From Streptomyces sp. LX-29 (GTDB taxonomy: Bacteria; Actinomycetota; Actinomycetes; Streptomycetales; Streptomycetaceae), in assembly GCF_029541745.1 (NCBI RefSeq), contig NZ_CP089746.1, positions 2,728,001 to 2,792,000 on the forward strand: a stretch of 64,000 nucleotides of DNA, in the 5' to 3' direction. Positions 28,876-38,203 of this stretch are shown piece after piece (the stretch's first letter is position 1; the number at the start of each line of letters is the position of its first letter). A program made the position numbers and the translations under genes. The notes beneath the pieces were generated by a model that worked only from the letters and a program-made list of their open reading frames with translations, was not told where the DNA came from and did no database searches.

Positions 28876-31209
28876 TCAGTCCTGACGGCGGAGTTCGGGC
28901 TCCGGGTCCTCCGTGCTCGGCTCGTCCGTCGGTTCCTGCGTCGGCGTCTGCGTGGTCTTCGTGGGCGTCGGCGTCTGCGTGGTCCTCGTCGGCGTCGGAG
29001 TCGTCGGAGTCTGGGTCTCCTTCGTCTTCGTCGGCGTCGGGGTCTCCGTCTCCTTGGTCTTCGTCGGCGTCGGAGTCTCCGTGGTGGGCTTGGAGGTCGG
29101 CGACTGCGTCTGCGGCGCCTGCGTCCGCACCGGGGAGGCGGCCGGGCCGAGGTCGGATTCCAGGTCGAACGTGGCGGCCTCCTTGCCGCTGAGCGCGGCG
29201 TTCATATAGGCCGCCCAGATCTTGGCCGGGAAACCGCCGCCGTTGATCCGCTTCTTGCCGGCCACGCCGTACATCGCGACCTGGGCGCCCCGCTTGACCT
29301 CACCCTTGTCCTCGGGCTGCTCGCCGAACATGGCGACCGCGGTGACCAGGTTCGGGGTGTAGCCGACGAACCAGGCGGACTTGTTGTCGTCGGAGGTGCC
29401 GGTCTTGCCCGCGACCTCCTGGCCCAGGCTCTGCACCTCCTTGCCGGTGCCGTCGTCGACGACGCCGGTCAGCAGCTTGGTGACCGCGTCGGCGCTGTCC
29501 CGGCTGATCACCTGGCCGCCGACCGGCTCGGGCAGCCCGTCGACCTCGGCGTCGCGCTTCACGGCGGACTTCACCACCCGGGGGGTGACCAGCTTCCCGT
29601 GGTTGTCGAGGCTGGCGTAGACGCCGGCCATCTCCAGCGGGCTGGCGCCCATGACGCCCAGCGCCATCGAGGGGCGCTCGACGAATCCGCTCGTCTTCGG
29701 GTCCATGCCGAGCTTGACCGCGGTCTGCTTGACCCGGTCGACGCCGACGTCGGCGCCCATCTGGGCGAAGACGGAGTTGACCGAGTGGGCCATCGCCTCC
29801 CGGACCGTGATCGGGCCGAAGTCGACGTTGTCCTCGTTCGGCGGCGCGAAGGGGACGGAGCCGCCGACGACCGGGCGCCGGCTGTCGCCGTCGTAGATCG
29901 TGTTGGACCGGATCGCGACCCCGTCGCGGGTCTTGGACCCGTCCTCCAGCGCGGCGGCGTAGACCAGCGGCTTGAAGGTGGAGGCCGCCTGGTAGTCGGT
30001 GCGGGTGGCGTTGTTGACGTAGTGCTTGGTGTACCCCGCGCCGCCGTAGAGGGCGAGCACCTCGCCGGTCTTCGGGTCGACGGAGGCGGCGCCGGTCTGC
30101 GCGACCCCGTCCACCGGGCGCTTCTTGGGGTCGAGCTTGTCGGTCAGCTGCTTCTCGACCGCGCTCTCCAGCTGCTTCTGCTGGTCCTTGTCGATGTTGA
30201 GAGTGATCGTGTAGCCGCCGGCCGCGAGCTCCTTCTCGTCCACCCCGGCCTTGTACAACTCCTGGTTGGCGGCGTTGACCAGATAGCCCTTGCGGCCTTC
30301 GAGGCCGGATATCGGGCGCGGCTCGATGGGGATGGGGAAGTCCATCCCCTTGCGCCGGCCGGCGTCGAGCCACTCCTTCTCGACCATGTTGTCGAGGACG
30401 TAGTGCCAGCGCTCCTTGACCAGCTTCCTGCCGTTGGGCCCGGCCGCCTGCCAGTCGTACTGGCTGGGGGCCTGGAGCACCGCGGCGAGGTAGGCGCCCT
30501 GCTCGACGGTGAGCTTCTCGACGGGCTTGTTGTAGTACGCCCGGGCGGCCGCCTGGATGCCGTAGGCGCCGCGGCCGTAGTAGCTGGTGTTGATGTACCC
30601 CTCGAGGATGTAGTCCTTGGACTTCTCCTTGTCGACCTTGAGGGAGATGATCAGCTCCTTGACCTTGCGGCTGACCGTCTGCTCCTGGCTCAGGTAGTAG
30701 TTCTTGACGTACTGCTGGGTGATGGTCGAACCACCCTGCTTGCCCTTGCCGAGCATGGTGTTGATGATGCCGCGCGCGGTGCCCGAGATGGAGACGCCGG
30801 AGTCCGTGTAGAAGTCCTTGTTCTCCGCGGCGACGAAGGTGTGCTGCACCTCCTCGGGCACCTTGGAGAGGGAGACCAGCTCGCGGTTGACGTCACCGGT
30901 GCGGGCCAGCGGGGTGCCGTCGCGGTAGGTGTAGACGTTGCCCTGGGCCTTGGCCAGCGCGTTGGCCGGCGGGATCTTGATGATCAGGTACAGGGTGATG
31001 AAGGCGCCGATGACCAGGACGCACACCGTCAGGAAGTAGACCAGCAGCAACTTCCAGGTGAAGAAGCGGCGTATGCCTTTCTTCTTGGTCTTCCCCTTCG
31101 CGGCTCTCTGCGCCGCGCGGGCGCCCTTCTGCCGCGCCCGTCGCTCGTCCGCTCGGCCCATCGTGTCCCGCCGCTCCAGTCCGTTCCTTCTGCCCCCAAG
31201 CCAGCTCAT
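28876..31209 (-). CDS. Bifunctional penicillin-binding protein (GT51 transglycosylase / transpeptidase)
   Basis: 777 residues (761 from the ATG at 31161). A basic cytoplasmic segment and one transmembrane helix (LLLVYFLTVCVLVIGAFITL) precede the GT51 domain with AAENKDFYTDSG (catalytic Glu) and GGSTITQQYVKN. The transpeptidase domain has the STFKP serine motif, SVNS and KTGTSDDNKSAW. It polymerises and cross-links peptidoglycan outside the membrane. The last about 90 residues are a Thr/Pro/Lys tail of TPTPTKTKET-like repeats, probably wall-spanning. The C-terminal end sits at a shared terminator. Confidence 0.95.
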   Translation of the reverse strand: MSWLGGRRNGLERRDTMGRADERRARQKGARAAQRAAKGKTKKKGIRRFFTWKLLLVYFLTVCVLVIGAFITLYLIIKIPPANALAKAQGNVYTYRDGTPLARTGDVNRELVSLSKVPEEVQHTFVAAENKDFYTDSGVSISGTARGIINTMLGKGKQGGSTITQQYVKNYYLSQEQTVSRKVKELIISLKVDKEKSKDYILEGYINTSYYGRGAYGIQAAARAYYNKPVEKLTVEQGAYLAAVLQAPSQYDWQAAGPNGRKLVKERWHYVLDNMVEKEWLDAGRRKGMDFPIPIEPRPISGLEGRKGYLVNAANQELYKAGVDEKELAAGGYTITLNIDKDQQKQLESAVEKQLTDKLDPKKRPVDGVAQTGAASVDPKTGEVLALYGGAGYTKHYVNNATRTDYQAASTFKPLVYAAALEDGSKTRDGVAIRSNTIYDGDSRRPVVGGSVPFAPPNEDNVDFGPITVREAMAHSVNSVFAQMGADVGVDRVKQTAVKLGMDPKTSGFVERPSMALGVMGASPLEMAGVYASLDNHGKLVTPRVVKSAVKRDAEVDGLPEPVGGQVISRDSADAVTKLLTGVVDDGTGKEVQSLGQEVAGKTGTSDDNKSAWFVGYTPNLVTAVAMFGEQPEDKGEVKRGAQVAMYGVAGKKRINGGGFPAKIWAAYMNAALSGKEAATFDLESDLGPAASPVRTQAPQTQSPTSKPTTETPTPTKTKETETPTPTKTKETQTPTTPTPTRTTQTPTPTKTTQTPTQEPTDEPSTEDPEPELRRQD

Positions 31210-31329
31210 GAAGCTAACACCGCTTCTGTCATCAAACGGGGGCCCATCACACCTTTTCCGGGCGTGACAAACAGCACCCGTCCCACGGGAACTGACGCCC
31301 GAGTTGCACCCAGGGTTGTGCAGGGCATT

Positions 31330-31367
31330 AAAGTGATAGCACTTTGCTAGACCAGGCAGATCACTTT
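31330..31367 (+). promoter_or_regulatory. Palindromic operator upstream of the SPFH gene
   Basis: Perfect 16-bp palindrome AAAGTG-ATAG-CACTTT (31330-31345), with a further half-site ATCACTTT at 31360-31367 that also pairs with AAAGTGAT. The two sites bracket a TAGACC -10-like box and precede the start by 13-50 nt, so a repressor bound here would block transcription. GntR/YtrA-like regulators favour such symmetric AT-containing boxes, but the regulator is not identified. Confidence 0.55.
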
Positions 31368-31379
31368 GGGGGAACTCTC

Positions 31380-32306
31380 ATGTCCGCGACCGACCTCTCC
31401 GCCCCGGCGCCGGCGATCCGGGAGCGCGCAGCGCGCAGCGTCCACGGCGGTCTCGCCCTGTTGGCCGGGCTGGCCGGGATGCTCGCCGGCTCGGGCGCCA
31501 TCTACGCGGGCGCGGCGTTCCTCGCCGACGGCAAGGGCGGCGGCCTGGGCGGCGGGCTCATCGTCACGGGGATCACGCTGGCCCTGGCCGGGATCATCTC
31601 GCTGTGCGGGCTGAACACGGTGGCGCCGGGCGAGGCCCGCGTCGTCCAGCTCTTCGGCCGCTACCGGGGCACCATCCGCGAGGACGGCCTGCGCTGGGTC
31701 AACCCCTTCACCAGCCGGGAGAAGATCTCCACTCGGGTGCGCAACCACGAGACCGCGGTGCTCAAGGTGAACGACGCCTACGGCAACCCCATCGAGGTCG
31801 CCTCGGTGGTCGTCTGGAAGGTGGAGGACACCGCGCGGGCGCTGTTCGAGGTCGACGACTTCGAGGAGTTCGTGGCGACGCAGACCGAGGCCGCCGTGCG
31901 GCACATCGCCATGGAGTACCCGTACGACGCGCACGACGAGGCCGACCTGTCGCTCCGGGCCAACGCCGACGAGATCACCGAGAAGCTCGCCGTCGAACTG
32001 CACGCCCGCGCCGAGGCGGCGGGTGTGCAGATCGTCGAGTCCCGCTTCACCCACCTCGCGTACGCTCCTGAGATCGCCTCGGCGATGCTCCAGCGGCAGC
32101 AGGCGGGCGCGGTCGTCGCGGCGCGCCAGCAGATCGTGGAGGGCGCGGTCGGTATGGTCGAGCAGGCCCTGGCGCGGATCGCGGAACAGGACATCGTGGA
32201 GCTGGACGAGGAGCGCAAGGCGGCCATGGTCAGCAATCTGATGGTGGTGCTGTGTGGCGACCGCGCCCCGCAGCCGGTGCTCAACACGGGCTCCCTCTAC
32301 CAGTGA
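31380..32306 (+). CDS. SPFH / Band 7 (stomatin-prohibitin) membrane protein
   Basis: 308 residues. Two transmembrane segments lie near residues 22-45 and 55-80, then the SPFH domain: [44 protein letters not shown] and [21 protein letters not shown]. The C-terminal helix [21 protein letters not shown] predicts oligomerisation. Such proteins scaffold functional membrane microdomains. GGGGGAA precedes the ATG. The RHH protein gene follows within 10 nt, so the pair forms an operon under the palindromic operator. Confidence 0.93.
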   Translation: MSATDLSAPAPAIRERAARSVHGGLALLAGLAGMLAGSGAIYAGAAFLADGKGGGLGGGLIVTGITLALAGIISLCGLNTVAPGEARVVQLFGRYRGTIREDGLRWVNPFTSREKISTRVRNHETAVLKVNDAYGNPIEVASVVVWKVEDTARALFEVDDFEEFVATQTEAAVRHIAMEYPYDAHDEADLSLRANADEITEKLAVELHARAEAAGVQIVESRFTHLAYAPEIASAMLQRQQAGAVVAARQQIVEGAVGMVEQALARIAEQDIVELDEERKAAMVSNLMVVLCGDRAPQPVLNTGSLYQ

Positions 32307-32316
32307 CGGCACGCCG

Positions 32317-32619
32317 GTGACGGATGACGCACGTCCCACGGATCCCGGCCCCGAGAACGGGCCGGGACCGGGACCGGATGAGCCCTCCACCGAGGGGACG
32401 CCGGGGGCACGCCCCGCGCGGCGCGCCCCCCAGCGCAAGCAGATGCTGCTGCGCCTCGACCCCGCGATCCACGACGCCCTCGCCCGCTGGGCCAACGACG
32501 AGTTCCGCAGCGCCAACGCGCAGATCGAGTACCTCCTCCGCAAGGCGCTGGCCGACGCGGGGCGCCTCCCGAAGACGGCGGGCCCCCTGCCACGGCGGGG
32601 CCGACCCCCCAAGGACTGA
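32317..32619 (+). CDS. Arc-type ribbon-helix-helix protein
   Basis: 100 residues, GTG start, 10 nt after the SPFH gene. The N-terminal about 38 residues are acidic and proline-rich. The RHH fold is KQMLLRLDPAIHDALARWANDEFRSANAQIEYLLRKAL (landmark at about residues 41-78), with a basic tail PRRGRPPKD. It could bind DNA as a dimer or tetramer. In Streptomyces this gene commonly accompanies the SPFH gene. It might be the repressor acting at the upstream palindrome, though this is untested. Confidence 0.82.
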   Translation: MTDDARPTDPGPENGPGPGPDEPSTEGTPGARPARRAPQRKQMLLRLDPAIHDALARWANDEFRSANAQIEYLLRKALADAGRLPKTAGPLPRRGRPPKD

Positions 32620-32726
32620 CGCCCGCCGACACGGCGGGCGTCAGCCCGTTTCCTGAGACCCACCCAACCCCCACCCGATTCCCGAGAAACCGCTCTGACC
32701 TGCGGAAACCCGCTACTCTCCCCGTC

Positions 32727-32758
32727 TATACACTTCAGGTATACGCATGATGTAGAGT
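32727..32758 (+). promoter_or_regulatory. PadR promoter-operator with leaderless start
   Basis: Inverted repeat TATAC-N7-GTATA (32728-32744) placed over the expected -35 region, followed by TAGAGT (32753-32758) as a -10 box 7 nt before the ATG. A site of this type immediately upstream of a PadR gene suggests autorepression. There is no ribosome-binding site, consistent with leaderless translation. Confidence 0.55.
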
Positions 32759-32765
32759 GCTCGGC

Positions 32766-33290
32766 ATGTCAATCGGCCACACCTTGCTCGGACTCCTGGA
32801 GTCCGGTCCGCGCCATGGCTACGACCTGAAGCGGGCCTTCGACGAGCGTTTCGGACACGACCGCCCGCTGCACTACGGGCAGGTCTACTCGACCATGTCG
32901 CGGCTGCTGAAGCACGGCCTCGTCGAGGTCGACGGGATAGAGCACGGCGGCGGACCCGAGCGGAAGCGCTACGCCATCACCGACGCGGGGATCACCGACG
33001 TCGAGCAGTGGCTGGCGCAGCCGGAGAAGCCGGAGCCGTACCTCCAGTCGACGCTGTACACCAAGGTCGTGCTGGCGCTGATGACCGGCCGCGACGCCGC
33101 CGACATCCTGGACGTGCAGCGCGCCACCCATCTGCGCCTGATGCGCGACCTCACCCAGCGCAAGCGCGGCGGCGACCTCGCCGACCAGTTGATCTGCGAC
33201 CACGCCCTGTTCCACCTGGAGGCCGACCTGCGATGGCTGGAACTGACCGCGGCCCGACTCGACCAGCTCGCGAAGGCGGTGCGCGCGTGA
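32766..33290 (+). CDS. PadR-family transcriptional regulator
   Basis: 174 residues. The N-terminal winged helix IGHTLLGLLESGPRHGYDLKRAFDE and LHYGQVYSTMSRLLKHGLVEVD, with the wing ending ERKRYAITDAG, is diagnostic of PadR. The C-terminal helical domain (about residues 100-174) dimerises. The ATG at 32766 is preferred over the GTG at 32757 because of the -10 spacing. Its stop overlaps the GTG of the ABC ATPase gene (GTGA), forming a three-gene operon. It probably represses its own operon and responds to the transporter's substrate, such as a lipophilic drug. Confidence 0.93.
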   Translation: MSIGHTLLGLLESGPRHGYDLKRAFDERFGHDRPLHYGQVYSTMSRLLKHGLVEVDGIEHGGGPERKRYAITDAGITDVEQWLAQPEKPEPYLQSTLYTKVVLALMTGRDAADILDVQRATHLRLMRDLTQRKRGGDLADQLICDHALFHLEADLRWLELTAARLDQLAKAVRA

Positions 33291-33973
33291 ACCTCGACGG
33301 CTCCCTGCTCGGCGCCACCAGCCTGGTCAAGGCGTACGGCCCCACCCCCGCGCTCGACGGCGCGAACTTCTCCATCCACGCCGGCGAGGTCGTCGCCGTG
33401 ATGGGCCCCTCCGGCTCCGGCAAGTCCACCCTGCTGCACTGTCTGGCCGGCATCGTCCGCCCGGACGCGGGCGCCGTGCACTACAACGGCCGCGAGCTGT
33501 CCGCGATGTCGGACGCCGAGCGCAGCGCGCTACGCCGCGGCGAGTTCGGCTTCGTCTTCCAGTTCGGCCAGCTCGTCCCCGAGCTGACCTGCGTGGAGAA
33601 CGTGGCGCTGCCGCTGCGACTCAACGGGGTCAAGCGCAGGGAGGCCGAGAGCCGGGCGGCGAACTGGCTGGCGCGGCTGGAGGTCGACGACGTGGCGGGC
33701 AAGCGGCCCGGCGAGATATCCGGCGGCCAGGGCCAGCGGGTGGCGGTCGCCCGCTCGCTGGTGACCAGCCCGCGGGTGGTCTTCGCCGACGAGCCCACCG
33801 GCGCCCTCGACTCGCTCAACGGCGAGCGCGTGATGCAACTGCTCACCGAGGCGGCCCGGGACACCCAGGCGGCCGTCGTCCTGGTCACCCACGAGCCGCG
33901 TGTGGCCGCGTACTCCGACCGCGAGGTCGTGGTGCGCGACGGCAAGGCGCGTGACATGGCGGGCGTGGGATGA
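33287..33973 (+). CDS. ABC transporter ATP-binding protein (LolD/MacB type)
   Basis: 228 residues. Walker A is GPSGSGKSTLL, the signature SGGQGQRVAVARSL, Walker B VVFADEPTGALDS and the H-loop VTHEPRVAAYS. The length and FtsX-type partner place it in the MacB/LolD class, which uses ATP for mechanotransmission rather than simple transport. It overlaps both neighbours by 4 nt and partners the 798-residue permease. It may export an antibiotic or respond to envelope stress. Confidence 0.95.
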   Translation: MNLDGSLLGATSLVKAYGPTPALDGANFSIHAGEVVAVMGPSGSGKSTLLHCLAGIVRPDAGAVHYNGRELSAMSDAERSALRRGEFGFVFQFGQLVPELTCVENVALPLRLNGVKRREAESRAANWLARLEVDDVAGKRPGEISGGQGQRVAVARSLVTSPRVVFADEPTGALDSLNGERVMQLLTEAARDTQAAVVLVTHEPRVAAYSDREVVVRDGKARDMAGVG

Positions 33974-36366
33974 GCATCGAGCACGACACCCGGCAGACCG
34001 GCCCCGGCGGCCGCGTCGGCGTCGCCCGCTGGGCGGCCGACCTCGCCATGGGCGCCCGGTTCGCCCTGACCGGCGGCCGCGAGGGCTGGACCCGCACCAT
34101 CCTGACCTCGCTCGGCGTCGGCCTCGGCGTCGTCCTGCTGCTGATGGCCGCCTCGGTGCCGAACCTGATCCCGGCCCGGGAGCACCGCGGCGACGCCCGC
34201 TCGGTCATGGTGTCGAACGATCCGGAGCCCGCGCGGGGTCCCGACACGCTGTTGGTGAGCAACACCGGCACCCAGTTCCACGACCGGGACATCTCCGGCG
34301 TACGGATGCACCCCGACGGCGCCGAGGCCCCCCTCCCCCCGGGCGTGGACCGGATGCCCAAGCCCGGCGAGATGGTGATCTCCCCCGCTCTGAAGGAGCT
34401 CCTGGACTCCGAGCCGCTGCTGAAGAAGCGCTTCGCGGAGCGGATCGTCGGCACCATCGACGACGAGGGCCTGCTGGGCCCGCAAGAGCTCTACTACTAC
34501 GCCGGGGCCGAGGCCGCGGAGACGACCTCCTCCAACGGAGGGTTCCACCGCATCGACCACTGGGGCACCACGACCGAGAGCGGCCCGCTGCCGCCGCCGC
34601 TGGTACTGCTGATCATCATCGGCTGTGTGGTGCTGCTGCTCCCGGTGGCCATCTTCATCGCCACCGCCGTCCGCTTCGGCGGCGAGCGCCGGGACCGGCG
34701 GCTGGCCGCGCTGCGCCTGGTCGGCGCGGACAGCCATATGACGCGGCGGATCGCCGCGGGCGAGGCGGTGTTCGGCTCGCTCGTCGGGCTCGCGGTGGGC
34801 GCCGTGCTGTTCCTGCTGGCACGCGAGCTCATCGAGGGCGTGGAGATCCAGGGCGTCAGCTTCTTCTCGCGCGACGTCCGGCCGTCCGTGCTGCTGGCCA
34901 CGCTGATCGCGCTGGCGGTGCCGGCCGCGGCGGTGCTGGTCACCCTCTTCGCGCTGCGCGGCATCGCCATCGAGCCGCTGGGCGTCGTCCGCAACACCCG
35001 GCCCCGGCGCCGCCGGCTGTGGTGGCGGCTGGTGCTCCCGGTCCTCGGCTTCGGTCTGCTGGTGCCTCTGGTGGGGCACGACCTCGCCGGAAACCGGGAG
35101 ACCTACCAGGTCGCCGCGGGCGCCGTACTGGTGCTGATCGGTACCACCGCGCTGCTGCCCTGGGTGATCGAAGCCGCGGTCGAGCGCTTCCGCGGTGGTC
35201 CGGTGCCCTGGCAGCTGGCCACCCGCCGGCTCCAGCTCAGCAGCGGCACGGCGGCGCGCGCGGTCAGCGGCATCACGGTCGCGGTGGCCGGCGCCATCGC
35301 CATCCAGATGCTGTTCGTCAGCGTGCAGGACGAGCACACTCAGGACACCGGGCAGGACACCAGTCGGGCCCAGTTCTCCACCGCGATCCCCGTGCGCGAC
35401 GGCGCGGACGCCCAGGCGGCGCTGAAGAAGTTCGGCGCCACCGCGGGGGTGCGCGAGGTGCGCGGCCTGGTGTCCGCCAGCGCCGCGGAGCTGCCCGCCG
35501 GGAAGAAGCCCGCGGAGGACCCCGCCACCACGGGGCTGTACGTCGGCGACTGCGCCGCGCTGCGCGAGGTCGCGCGGATCGACGGCTGCAAGGACGGCGA
35601 CGTCTTCTACACCCTGTACCCGGACGACCCGAGCGCCGCCTTCATCAAGCCGGGCGCCCAGCTCAACCTGGAGACCCCGCGCTACTCCTGGGACGGCGAG
35701 CTGGAGCCGCAGCGCACCGCCCGACCGTGGACCATCCCTGCTTCGGCCCGCGAGGTGCCGACCCGGCCGGACCCGATGGGCTGGGAGACGATCGGCGTCC
35801 TGGCCACCCCGGGCGCCCTCGACATCCGCACGCTCAGCGAGCCGGAGGCCATCGCCTGGCTGACGCTGGACCACGGCGACGCGGAGGCCGTCGAGCACGT
35901 CCGCAACACCGACGCCGCACTGAACCCGCAGATGCGCGGGTGGGCGATGATGTCGACCGAGGAGTCGCGCGAGTTCGCGAGCATCCGCCGCGGGCTGTTC
36001 ATCGGAGCCACGGCCACGCTGCTGCTGATCGGCGCCAGCATGATCGTCTCCACCCTGGAGCAACTCCGCGAACGCCGCCGACTGCTGTCGGTCCTGGTCG
36101 CCTTCGGTACCCGGCGCTCCACTCTCAGCTGGTCCGTACTGTGGCAGACCACCGTCCCGGTCGTCATCGGCCTCGCGCTCTCCATCACCGGCGGACTCGC
36201 CCTCGGCGCCTTCCTGCTGAAGATGGTCGAGCGGCCGATATCCGTGGACTGGGCCGGCGTCCTCATGATGACCGGCATCGGCGCGGGCGTGATCGCCCTG
36301 GTCACCCTGGTCACGTTGCCGCCCCTGTGGCGGATGATGCGCCCGGACGGTCTCCGCACGGAGTAG
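33970..36366 (+). CDS. FtsX-type ABC transporter permease
   Basis: 798 residues. There is an N-terminal helix (ILTSLGVGLGVVLLLMAASV) and a first extracytoplasmic domain. Helices with FtsX fold follow around LLIIIGCVVLLLPVAIFIATAVRF, then a second extracellular domain (VRDGADAQAALKKFG to VEHVRNTDAALN) and a closing helix set (LFIGATATLLLIGASMIVSTLEQLRERRRLLSVLVAFG, landmark only). The duplicated layout is typical of large actinobacterial FtsX permeases paired with PadR regulators. It starts at ATGA overlap with the ATPase gene. Confidence 0.92.
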   Translation: MSIEHDTRQTGPGGRVGVARWAADLAMGARFALTGGREGWTRTILTSLGVGLGVVLLLMAASVPNLIPAREHRGDARSVMVSNDPEPARGPDTLLVSNTGTQFHDRDISGVRMHPDGAEAPLPPGVDRMPKPGEMVISPALKELLDSEPLLKKRFAERIVGTIDDEGLLGPQELYYYAGAEAAETTSSNGGFHRIDHWGTTTESGPLPPPLVLLIIIGCVVLLLPVAIFIATAVRFGGERRDRRLAALRLVGADSHMTRRIAAGEAVFGSLVGLAVGAVLFLLARELIEGVEIQGVSFFSRDVRPSVLLATLIALAVPAAAVLVTLFALRGIAIEPLGVVRNTRPRRRRLWWRLVLPVLGFGLLVPLVGHDLAGNRETYQVAAGAVLVLIGTTALLPWVIEAAVERFRGGPVPWQLATRRLQLSSGTAARAVSGITVAVAGAIAIQMLFVSVQDEHTQDTGQDTSRAQFSTAIPVRDGADAQAALKKFGATAGVREVRGLVSASAAELPAGKKPAEDPATTGLYVGDCAALREVARIDGCKDGDVFYTLYPDDPSAAFIKPGAQLNLETPRYSWDGELEPQRTARPWTIPASAREVPTRPDPMGWETIGVLATPGALDIRTLSEPEAIAWLTLDHGDAEAVEHVRNTDAALNPQMRGWAMMSTEESREFASIRRGLFIGATATLLLIGASMIVSTLEQLRERRRLLSVLVAFGTRRSTLSWSVLWQTTVPVVIGLALSITGGLALGAFLLKMVERPISVDWAGVLMMTGIGAGVIALVTLVTLPPLWRMMRPDGLRTE

Positions 36367-36545
36367 CCGAACGGCGCCGACCACACGACGGTGGGGGCGG
36401 GAGGGGCGACCCTCCCGCCCCCACCCGCGCATCCGCGCGACGCAGCACAGAGAACCCCGCCGCGACGGCGAGCACCCCCCACGGCGCGGTCCGGCGGTGC
36501 CCCACCGCCCGCGACCCGGCGACAAGACGGCCCCAAGCCGGGAGG

Positions 36546-37511
36546 CTAGGCCGTGAAGCGGACCGGCAGCGGCTTCAGCGCCCCCCGTAGCGCGACGGCG
36601 AACGCCTCGAACTCCTCCGCACGCGCGGCGCCCGCGCGCATCGCGAGGCCGATCCGCCGGGACGGGGCGGGGTCGCTGAAGTAGCCCGTGGCGAGCTCGG
36701 CGCTGCGGCCGGTCTCCACGGGCACGGCGGTGCGGGGCAGCAGGGTCACCCCGAGGCCGCCGGCGACGAGTTGGACCAGCGTGGAGAGCCCGGCCGCGCT
36801 GGTGGTGCCGAGGGCGCCCTCCGGGCGACCGACCTCGCGGCAGATGTCCAGGGCCTGGTCGCGTAGGCAGTGCCCCTCGTCGAGCAGCAGCAGGTCCAGG
36901 GACTTCAGCGCCTCGCGGGGGATGTCGCCACGGCCGCCGAGCCAGTGGTCCTTGGGGGTGACGAGGACGAAGTCCTCGTCGAACAGGGGCAGCTCGGTGA
37001 CGCCGGCGGCGCCGAGCGGGACGGCGAGCAGCAGCAGGTCGAGCCGGCCCTGGCCGAGGCCGTCCAGTAGCGAGGCGGTCTGCTCCTCGTGCACCTGGAG
37101 GTCGAGCTCGGGGTAGCGGTCGTGCACCAGCCGCAGCACGGTGGGCAGCAGATACGGGGCGACGGTGGGGATGACGCCGAGCCGCAGCACCCCGGTGAAC
37201 GGCGCCCGGGCGGCCTCGGCCTCCTCGATGAAGTCGCCGACGGCGTCCAGCACCGCCCGCGCGCGCACCGCCAACCGCTCCCCCGCCGCGCTGAGCAGCA
37301 CCTTGCGGGTCGTACGCTCCAGGAGCTGCACCCCCAGGGCGTCCTCCAGGGCGGAGACCGCACCCGAGAGGGCGGGCTGGCTCATGCCGATGGCGGCCGC
37401 GGCGTCGCGGAAGTGCAGATGTTCGGCGACGGCCACGAAGGCACGCAGCTGGGAGAGGCTGGGCTGACGCGGTTTGCCCGCACCGCCGCCCGGGCCGAGA
37501 GAAACGCTCAC
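36546..37511 (-). CDS. oxyR: LysR-type peroxide sensor OxyR
   Basis: 321 residues. It has an N-terminal helix-turn-helix (HFRDAAAAIGMSQPALSGAVSALED, landmark) and a regulatory domain with the redox-active cysteine pair Cys215/Cys224 in DEGHCLRDQALDICREV, spaced nine residues apart as in the well-studied E. coli Cys199/Cys208. Peroxide oxidises the pair and switches the protein into an activator. The GTG at 37511 has AAGGAG 6 nt upstream; upstream in-frame residues are spurious. It is divergent from ahpC-ahpD, its expected target, with a 137-nt shared promoter. Confidence 0.95.
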   Translation of the reverse strand: MSVSLGPGGGAGKPRQPSLSQLRAFVAVAEHLHFRDAAAAIGMSQPALSGAVSALEDALGVQLLERTTRKVLLSAAGERLAVRARAVLDAVGDFIEEAEAARAPFTGVLRLGVIPTVAPYLLPTVLRLVHDRYPELDLQVHEEQTASLLDGLGQGRLDLLLLAVPLGAAGVTELPLFDEDFVLVTPKDHWLGGRGDIPREALKSLDLLLLDEGHCLRDQALDICREVGRPEGALGTTSAAGLSTLVQLVAGGLGVTLLPRTAVPVETGRSAELATGYFSDPAPSRRIGLAMRAGAARAEEFEAFAVALRGALKPLPVRFTA

Positions 37512-37648
37512 TGATAACTCCTTCCGATCAGCAGCACCCAGTCTAGCTATTTCACTGATCAATGCCTCGTATGGCAGGGTTGTCACGTCCAACCCCAGGA
37601 AGGTCCGAACCGGGACTTTCTTCGCTGCAACCTGCACAAGGAGAGCGC
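37512..37648. promoter_or_regulatory. Divergent oxyR / ahpC promoter region
   Basis: 137 nt between the two divergent starts. It contains TAGCTATTTCACTGATC (about 37543-37561), an AT-rich partly symmetric patch suited to an OxyR site of the ATAG-N7-CTAT class, and ribosome-binding sites for both genes (AAGGAG each side). The exact OxyR contacts cannot be fixed by eye. Confidence 0.6.
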
Positions 37649-38203
37649 GTGCTCACTGTCGGTGACAAGTTCCCCGAGTACGACCTGACCGCTTGCGTCT
37701 CGCTGGAGAGCGGCAAGGAGTTCGAGCAGATCAACCACAAGTCCTACGAGGGCAAGTGGCGTGTGGTGTTCTTCTGGCCGAAGGACTTCACCTTTGTCTG
37801 CCCGACCGAGATCGCCGCGTTCGGCAAGCTGAACGAGGAGTTCGCGGACCGCGACGCGCAGATCCTGGGTGTCTCCGGCGACTCCGAGTTCGTCCACCAC
37901 GCCTGGCGCAAGGACCACGCCGACCTGCGTGACCTGCCCTTCCCGATGCTGGCCGACTCCAAGCACGAGCTCATGCAGGGCTGTGGCGTGGAGGGCGAGG
38001 ACGGCTTCGCGCAGCGCGCCGTGTTCATCGTCGACCCGAACAACGAGATCCAGTTCACCATGGTGACCGCCGGTTCCGTGGGCCGTAACCCCAAGGAGGT
38101 CCTGCGGGTCCTCGACGCCCTGCAGACCGACGAGCTGTGCCCCTGCAACTGGAGCAAGGGCGAGGACACCCTCGACGCGGTCAAGCTGCTGGCCGGTGAG
38201 TGA
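37649..38203 (+). CDS. ahpC: Alkyl hydroperoxide reductase / peroxiredoxin AhpC
   Basis: 184 residues. The peroxidatic cysteine is in [13 protein letters not shown] and the resolving cysteine is near the C-terminus in [10 protein letters not shown], a typical 2-Cys peroxiredoxin. It reduces peroxides and peroxynitrite in the cytoplasm, with electrons delivered by AhpD. The start is GTG with AAGGAGAG upstream. It overlaps ahpD (GTGA) and is driven from the shared oxyR-ahpC region. Confidence 0.96.
   Translation: MLTVGDKFPEYDLTACVSLESGKEFEQINHKSYEGKWRVVFFWPKDFTFVCPTEIAAFGKLNEEFADRDAQILGVSGDSEFVHHAWRKDHADLRDLPFPMLADSKHELMQGCGVEGEDGFAQRAVFIVDPNNEIQFTMVTAGSVGRNPKEVLRVLDALQTDELCPCNWSKGEDTLDAVKLLAGE

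Noticed and set aside
33481..36525. Minus-strand frame of about 1000 codons opposite the ABC permease
   Set aside because: Low-complexity His/Arg/Gly/Asp composition and no domain; the plus-strand permease has clear FtsX features.
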